In this document: positions 5,402 to 9,199 of the stretch, one piece after another | Layout of the letters: each line of letters begins with the position of its first letter | Numbering within the stretch: position 1 is the first letter of the stretch | Origin: an uncultured Collinsella sp. | Lineage (GTDB): Bacteria; Actinomycetota; Coriobacteriia; Coriobacteriales; Coriobacteriaceae | NCBI GenBank assembly: GCA_902468045.1 | Contig: CABQXG010000030.1 | Coordinates: forward strand, 1 to 9,199 | Direction: 5' to 3' | Length of the DNA: 9,199 bases | The notes under the pieces: generated by a model | Told to the model about the DNA's origin: nothing | Seen by the model: only the letters and a program-made list of their open reading frames with translations | Databases searched by the model: none | Made by a program: the position numbers and the translations under genes

Positions 5402-6436
5402 ATGCAACTGGCCAATATCGTACGCGAGCGCTGGAAGGGTGTCTTGTTCTGCCTGATCATTGCCATCCCCGCGACGTTGCTCGGCAAACAGGTTGAGGTG
5501 GTTGGCGGGCCGGTGTTTGCCATCCTCTTTGGCATGGTCCTGGCGCTCGTCTTTCCCAAGAATCGTCGCGAACAGCTCGCCGCCGGTGTCACCTATACGT
5601 CTAAAAAAGTCTTGCAGCACGCGGTGATCCTGCTTGGCTTTGGCATGAACCTCTCGCAGATTCTGTCCAAAGGCGCTCAGTCGCTGCCGATTATCGTGGC
5701 GACGATCTCGACCTCGCTTGTCATCGCCTTCGTGCTCTGCCGCGTTATGAACGTGCCGGGCAAGATCGCGACGCTTGTGGGTGTGGGTTCGTCGATTTGC
5801 GGCGGTTCTGCCATCGCCGCGACCGCGCCCGTCATCGATGCCGACGATCGCGAGATTGCCCAGGCTATTTCGGTCATCTTCCTGTTTAACGTTATCGCGG
5901 CGCTCGTGTTTCCGACGCTCGGCGGCATGCTCGGGCTGACCAACGAGGGCTTTGGCCTGTTTGCCGGCACCGCCATCAACGACACCTCGTCGGTAACGGC
6001 TGCGGCGAGCGCTTGGGACAGCATGCATCCCGGCGCCAATGTGCTCGAAAGCGCCACGGTGGTCAAGCTCACCAGGACGCTGGCCATTATTCCCATTACG
6101 TTGGTTCTCGCATGCTGGCAGATGCATTTGGCGCGCAAGGCCGGCGGCGACGCCAAAAGCACGTTCTCGCTTAAACGCGCGTTTCCCATGTTCGTGCTGT
6201 TCTTTGTGCTGGCGAGCGTGATCACCACGGTGCTTCAGCTTCCTGCATCTATTACGGCGCCCATCAAGGAGCTGTCGAAGTTCTTTATCGTGATGTCCAT
6301 GGCTGCTATTGGCTTTAATACCGATATCGTCGAGCTGGTCAAAAAGGGCGGCAAGCCCATCGCATTGGGCTTTTGCTGCTGGATTGGCATTGCGTGCATG
6401 AGTTTGGGAATGCAGCACGTGCTGGGAATCTGGTAG
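5402..6436 (+). CDS. YeiH/UPF0324 family putative sulfate exporter
   Basis: This is a 344-residue integral membrane protein of the YeiH (Cons_hypoth698, 'putative sulfate exporter') family, at the normal length. About ten hydrophobic segments alternate with short loops. Family signatures are GVGSSICGGSAIAA (127-140), AINDTSSVTAAA (191-202) and VKLTRTL (221-227); the first two are re-entrant-like, small-residue-rich stretches typical of the fold. The transported substrate is not firmly established for the family; sulfate, sulfite or an organosulfonate-derived anion is the usual suggestion. The ATG at 5402 is preceded by AAGGA at a proper distance. The neighbour is a divergent FCD regulator, which suggests induction by an organic acid. 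No T-rich terminator follows, so transcription may run into the structured region downstream. Confidence 0.9.
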   Translation: MQLANIVRERWKGVLFCLIIAIPATLLGKQVEVVGGPVFAILFGMVLALVFPKNRREQLAAGVTYTSKKVLQHAVILLGFGMNLSQILSKGAQSLPIIVATISTSLVIAFVLCRVMNVPGKIATLVGVGSSICGGSAIAATAPVIDADDREIAQAISVIFLFNVIAALVFPTLGGMLGLTNEGFGLFAGTAINDTSSVTAAASAWDSMHPGANVLESATVVKLTRTLAIIPITLVLACWQMHLARKAGGDAKSTFSLKRAFPMFVLFFVLASVITTVLQLPASITAPIKELSKFFIVMSMAAIGFNTDIVELVKKGGKPIALGFCCWIGIACMSLGMQHVLGIW

Positions 6437-6701
6437 AGAAGTAGCTGATTTGTGTGCTGCGTGCTGGCGAGCGCACGTCCGCGGTGGAGCGATAGGAGCT
6501 CTTGCGGGTATGGCTTGTCCGCAGGTTTATAGGTCCCGAAGAGCTCTTATCGCCCCGCCAGGATGGCGATGCGGGGCAACTCATATACTCGCAGGACGGC
6601 GGCTTCTGCCCTATAGTGTTTGGTGAGCAATATCGTTCAATTTTGAAACACTCGCCTGCGCGGCCGTCGCCGGCGGCGTGGCGCCGAGGACGGGACGCAA
6701 T
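6437..6701 (+). other. Intergenic region with overlapping inverted repeats (possible leader RNA)
   Basis: This 265-base gap holds three nested or competing stems. A 15-bp inverted repeat with one mismatch (6489-6503 / 6539-6553) encloses a small stem TGCGG/CCGCA (6503-6507 / 6519-6523). GCCCCGC/GCGGGGC (6552-6558 / 6571-6577) and ATCGCC/GGCGAT (6549-6554 / 6565-6570) each share bases with the first right arm, so they cannot all form at once. Further on, AGTGTTT/AAACACT (6615-6621 / 6646-6652) encloses TTCAATTTTGAA. TATAGT (6612-6617) is a -10-like box without a clear -35. No known riboswitch class is recognised, and no protein-coding gene is seen. Confidence 0.45.
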
Positions 6702-7919
6702 ATGAACAGTGACGCCAAGCTACAAATCTTGATCGAGGCCTTGGCTGCTGCCGGGGCCTCGGCGTTGGCAATCGATGGGCATGGACGCGTGGCGATTTCG
6801 ACCATGGATGATGTCGCGCTCGAGCAAGATGTCGCGGCATTTGTCGCCGAGCGCCTGGGGCGAGTGGGCAACGGCACGCGCCTGGTGATGGGACATGCGG
6901 GAGGGCGCTTGAGCCTTACGGTGCGTCCGGTCGCCAAGGAATACGGCGCGCTTTGGGTGGTCGTGGTCCGCGAGGTGCACGGTGCGGCGGCACACGCGGG
7001 TATTGAGTGGCTTAACGCAGATGAGGTCGAGGCACGCTACGAGGCAAGCGCGTACGGCATTGTCGAGGGTGCCGCTGCGGTCGCTGGCCCCGTCTGCGAA
7101 AGCTATGACCGCGGCGTGCCCCTCATGTTGGAGGGCGAGCTGGGTGCCGGCCAGACAGAGATTGCAAAACGCCTCTATCTGGATGGGCCTTATGCTGACG
7201 AACCCTTTGTGTCCGTGGCGCTTGACGAGCTCACGGATCGCGGCTGGCGCCATCTGCTCAAAAGCTCGGAATCGCCGCTGTTCCAGGCAAGGCTGACCCT
7301 TTGTATTGGCGGCTGGCATGCACTTTCGCCGCATCGTCTGCGCGAGCTTGTCTCCACGATGACCGACACGGCGCTGGCCGCGCGTTGCCATGTGGTTCTG
7401 ACGGCAAACGATATGCCGGGCGGTGGCGAAAGTGATCAGGCCGCTTTTGTAACCGAGCGCTTGGCGTGCGCAGTAAGTGTGGCGCCTGCGATTGCCGAGC
7501 AGGGTGGTGCATCGAAAAAGGTTGCGCAGTATTTGTCATATCTGTCAGATGTCTTTGGAACTGCCGCTCCGAGTATGTCCGAGGAGGCTGCCTCGACGCT
7601 CAACGGCTATCGCTGGCCACGCAACTATCTGCAGCTTCGCGAGGTCTCGGAACGACTCTATATATTAGTAGGGTCGGGTGTGGCGGAGCGCGCGGTGGCG
7701 GAAGAGGTGCTCGCCCAGGAGGACGTCATCAAAACCGCAACCTTTGGCGCTCCGACGCTCGACAGCGACCTGTATATTCTGCGTCCACTGGCCGATACCG
7801 AACGCGACATTGCGCGGCTGGTCGTGGGCTACCTTCAGGGCAACCGGACCCGCGCTGCCGAGGTGCTGGGAATAAGCCGCACGACCCTGTGGCGCTTGCT
7901 GAAGGACGACGACCGCTGA
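6702..7919 (+). CDS. Degenerate NtrC-like AAA+ regulator with Fis-type HTH; ATPase motifs lost
   Basis: This 405-residue protein has three parts. Residues 1-120 are an unrecognised sensory-like region. Residues 120-340 are a sigma-54-activator-type AAA+ domain. Residues 367-402 (DIARLVVGYLQGNRTRAAEV, then LGISRTTLWRLLKDD) are a Fis-family helix-turn-helix. AAA+ identity rests on GELGAGQTEIAKRLY at the Walker A position, LTLCIGGWHALS at Walker B, VVLTAND at sensor I and GYRWPRNYLQLREVSERLY matching the family's Y-WPGN-REL-N-ER motif. The Walker A lysine is Gln (Q151), the Walker B Asp-Glu are Gly-Gly, and the GAFTGA loop that contacts sigma-54 is absent. It therefore cannot act as a normal sigma-54 activator. 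Direct DNA binding and sigma-70-type control, as in TyrR, is inferred. I chose ATG 6702 over GTG 6678; both have weak ribosome sites. Confidence 0.8.
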   Translation: MNSDAKLQILIEALAAAGASALAIDGHGRVAISTMDDVALEQDVAAFVAERLGRVGNGTRLVMGHAGGRLSLTVRPVAKEYGALWVVVVREVHGAAAHAGIEWLNADEVEARYEASAYGIVEGAAAVAGPVCESYDRGVPLMLEGELGAGQTEIAKRLYLDGPYADEPFVSVALDELTDRGWRHLLKSSESPLFQARLTLCIGGWHALSPHRLRELVSTMTDTALAARCHVVLTANDMPGGGESDQAAFVTERLACAVSVAPAIAEQGGASKKVAQYLSYLSDVFGTAAPSMSEEAASTLNGYRWPRNYLQLREVSERLYILVGSGVAERAVAEEVLAQEDVIKTATFGAPTLDSDLYILRPLADTERDIARLVVGYLQGNRTRAAEVLGISRTTLWRLLKDDDR

Positions 7920-7930
7920 GCGAGGTGCCC

Positions 7931-7959
7931 GTGACCGCGTGCGGCGCGTGTGCTACAGT
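7931..7959 (+). promoter_or_regulatory. Promoter of the membrane-protein gene
   Basis: GTGACC (7931-7936) and TACAGT (7954-7959) are separated by exactly 17 bases, and TGC precedes the -10 box, an extended -10. It begins 12 bases after the regulator's stop and would start transcription near 7966, which favours the ATG at 8004 for the next gene. Confidence 0.5.
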
Positions 7960-8003
7960 CCAAAGCAGTAATGTTTCGATTGCGTTACAGCGTGCGGGGG
8001 CAT

Positions 8004-8588
8004 ATGGCGGAGACTTCAAAACCAAACCGGAATAGACGGAGCGCGGCTCCAGTTAACCGCCGCACGACGTCCCGGACGTGGGGCAAGCACGCGTCGGGGT
8101 TCGACGGTTCGTTCAAACGCACCAAATACGGCTATCCTTCGGCAAGCGCTCGCTTGGCTATGCAGGCCGAGTCGACGCTGTGGGGGCGCAAGCGCGTGGT
8201 GGGCTCTAAGCTTAAGCACGACGGAACGCTGGGCTACATTAGCCGCGGTGCTGCCCGCCGCAGTGGGCTCAATCCTGCTGCCTGGCATCGTTATGTGCCG
8301 ATTGCAGTTGTTGTTGCGGTGATTGTGATCGCACTTGCTGCACTCGGTTACACTGGCGGCGGGGTCGACCTGAGTGCGATGTTCAAGTCTGCTGAGCTCG
8401 CGCATGCCGGCACGGAGCTTGTCGAGGGCGCTCAGACACAGACGGGCGTGGCTCCTCAGCGCGGTATTGTTGCCGCTGCCGCAACGATCGCCGATGCCCA
8501 AAAGGGCGAGGATGCGGACAGCGAGGATAGCGAAACCGGTGCAAACGGCGCGGGTTCGCAGGTCACGCCCGTAACACAAGGCCAATAA
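8004..8588 (+). CDS. Single-pass membrane protein of unknown function, basic N-domain and acidic tail
   Basis: I do not recognise this 194-residue protein. Residues 1-95 are strongly basic and hydrophilic (many Arg/Lys, e.g. SFKRTKYGYP, GRKRVVGSKLKHDG) with no signal peptide. Residues 97-117 are one hydrophobic span (VPIAVVVAVIVIALAALGY). Residues 118-194 are Ala/Thr/Gly/Gln-rich and acidic (GEDADSEDSE). By the positive-inside rule the basic half is cytoplasmic, where it may touch nucleic acid or a partner, and the tail is outside. Alternative in-frame starts at 7950 (GTG) and 7971 (ATG) overlap or crowd the predicted promoter; ATG 8004 has GGGGG just upstream. It sits 84 bases after the Fis-type regulator, which may control it. 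Confidence 0.7.
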   Translation: MAETSKPNRNRRSAAPVNRRTTSRTWGKHASGFDGSFKRTKYGYPSASARLAMQAESTLWGRKRVVGSKLKHDGTLGYISRGAARRSGLNPAAWHRYVPIAVVVAVIVIALAALGYTGGGVDLSAMFKSAELAHAGTELVEGAQTQTGVAPQRGIVAAAATIADAQKGEDADSEDSETGANGAGSQVTPVTQGQ

Positions 8589-8748
8589 GTCACAGAACCA
8601 TCACACTAAGTCGCTGTTTGGGGCCAATGAGTGAGCAAAAAAGCAGCAATGTTGTTTCATATAGAACTCATTAGTCACAATTTACAAAAAAGGGCCATAC
8701 TACTAGGCACTTAAAAGTCCACAAGCTGCAAGTTGAGGAGTACCTAAC
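8589..8748 (+). promoter_or_regulatory. AT-rich upstream region of the secreted-protein gene
   Basis: This 160-base region is distinctly AT-rich against its surroundings, as expected for a strong promoter. Candidates are TTTACA (8681-8686) as a -35 without a good -10, or TTGTTT (8652-8657) with CACAAT (8676-8681) at 18-bp spacing; neither is decisive. A clear GAGGAG ribosome site lies 8 bases before the ATG at 8749. No terminator for the preceding gene is evident. Confidence 0.4.
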
Positions 8749-9199
8749 ATGAAGAAGAGATTCATGGCAGCACTGAGCGTTCTCGCTCTTGCCCTGGCTC
8801 TGCCCGTGGCTGCTTTCGCCGCCCCGAGCCCTGCCAACACCACCGCCACCGGCGCCAACAACGTGACCGCCAGCGTTAACAACGCTAACGTCAAGGTTGC
8901 TTCCACCACCAAGAACGCCGAGGGCACCCCTGCCGGCGCCAACGTGGTCGCTTCTTTCGAGATCACCGAGACCGTCGAGGGTACCGTTTCTGAGTCCAAC
9001 CCGCTGACCGTCACCTTCACCCTTGGCAAGGCCTACGCCAACGCTAAGGTTACCGTCTATGTCCAGCACAACGACGGTAGCAAGGAGACCCTGAACCTGA
9101 CCGCCGACAACAACGGTAACGTTGTCTTTAAGGTCACCAAGCTCTCCACCTACACCATCGTGGCTGAGAAGACCGCTGCTGGCGCTGCTACCACCGACA
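8749..9199 (+). CDS. Secreted surface protein, probably very highly expressed; C-terminus beyond window
   Basis: The frame is open for 150 codons to the window end. Residues 1-24 are a textbook Sec signal peptide: basic MKKR, a hydrophobic Ala/Leu core and an AFA cleavage site before APSP. The mature part is rich in Thr, Asn, Ala and Val and has no Cys or Trp. Residues near 120-140 (GNVVFKVTKLSTYTIVAEK) resemble the beta-strand motif common at the ends of wall-anchored repeat domains in Gram-positive surface proteins, so a membrane or sortase anchor may follow, not visible here. Codon use is extreme: every Thr is ACC, every Asn AAC and every Lys AAG, unlike the neighbours, which indicates selection for high expression. 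The ribosome site is GAGGAG. Function is unknown; an abundant envelope protein is inferred. Confidence 0.8.
   Translation, partial: MKKRFMAALSVLALALALPVAAFAAPSPANTTATGANNVTASVNNANVKVASTTKNAEGTPAGANVVASFEITETVEGTVSESNPLTVTFTLGKAYANAKVTVYVQHNDGSKETLNLTADNNGNVVFKVTKLSTYTIVAEKTAAGAATTD

Noticed and set aside
5345..6418. Minus-strand 357-codon open frame
   Set aside because: It is antisense to the YeiH-family gene, with His/Arg/Asp-rich shadow composition.
6720..7391. Minus-strand 223-codon open frame
   Set aside because: It is antisense to the AAA+ regulator, whose sense frame has clear family motifs.
6702..7919. Functional sigma-54 activator
   Set aside because: The GAFTGA loop and the catalytic Walker residues are absent, and no -24/-12 sigma-54 promoter was noticed in the window.
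8671..9069. Minus-strand 132-codon Gly/Val-rich open frame
   Set aside because: It is antisense to the secreted-protein gene; the Gly/Val richness comes from reading GCC/ACC codons backwards.

Overview
The window is GC-rich bacterial DNA with short intergenic gaps and GC-rich codons. Gene content and style (heterodimeric-type ABC exporter subunit with a MarR repressor, FCD-type GntR regulator beside a YeiH-family transporter, a Fis-HTH regulator, a secreted protein with very biased codons) fit a gut Actinomycetota of the class Coriobacteriia, such as Collinsella or a close relative. That placement is an inference from style and recall, not from a marker gene.

Layout, left to right. (1) 1-2950, minus strand: a MarR-type regulator and an ABC exporter half-transporter in one operon (13-nt overlap). 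The exporter is the 'degenerate' half of a heterodimer, yet the expected partner does not follow. Its reading frame instead runs into a DAK2/FakA-like gene that lacks its N-terminal metal/nucleotide motif and leaves the window at position 1. This looks like a deletion, recombination or assembly junction near 695-735. (2) 3065-3420, minus strand: a 96-residue protein I do not recognise, with a strong ribosome binding site and an intrinsic terminator. (3) 3712-4239, plus strand: a small nitroreductase with a hairpin around its stop codon. (4) 4240-4506: a convergent intergenic region packed with inverted repeats (a 100-nt near-palindrome, a strong terminator, and a hairpin carrying a GGGGACAGGCACC motif). 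(5) 4507-6436: a GntR/FCD regulator (minus) divergent from a YeiH-family putative sulfate exporter (plus), a likely regulator/target pair. (6) 6437-7919: a structured intergenic stretch, then a 405-residue NtrC-like AAA+ regulator whose Walker A and Walker B motifs are both destroyed while its Fis-type DNA-binding helix is intact. (7) 8004-8588: a single-pass membrane protein with a basic cytoplasmic part and an acidic tail, not recognised, preceded by a good promoter. (8) 8749-end: the N-terminal 150 residues of a secreted, Thr/Ala/Asn/Val-rich protein with the codon use of a very highly expressed gene.

Most interesting points: the ABC/DAK2 junction, the ATPase-dead AAA+ regulator, the 100-nt palindrome, the overlapping alternative hairpins at 6489-6577, and the paired direct repeats in the MarR promoter. 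I saw no CRISPR array, tRNA, rRNA, integrase or transposase. No single feature proves a new system.
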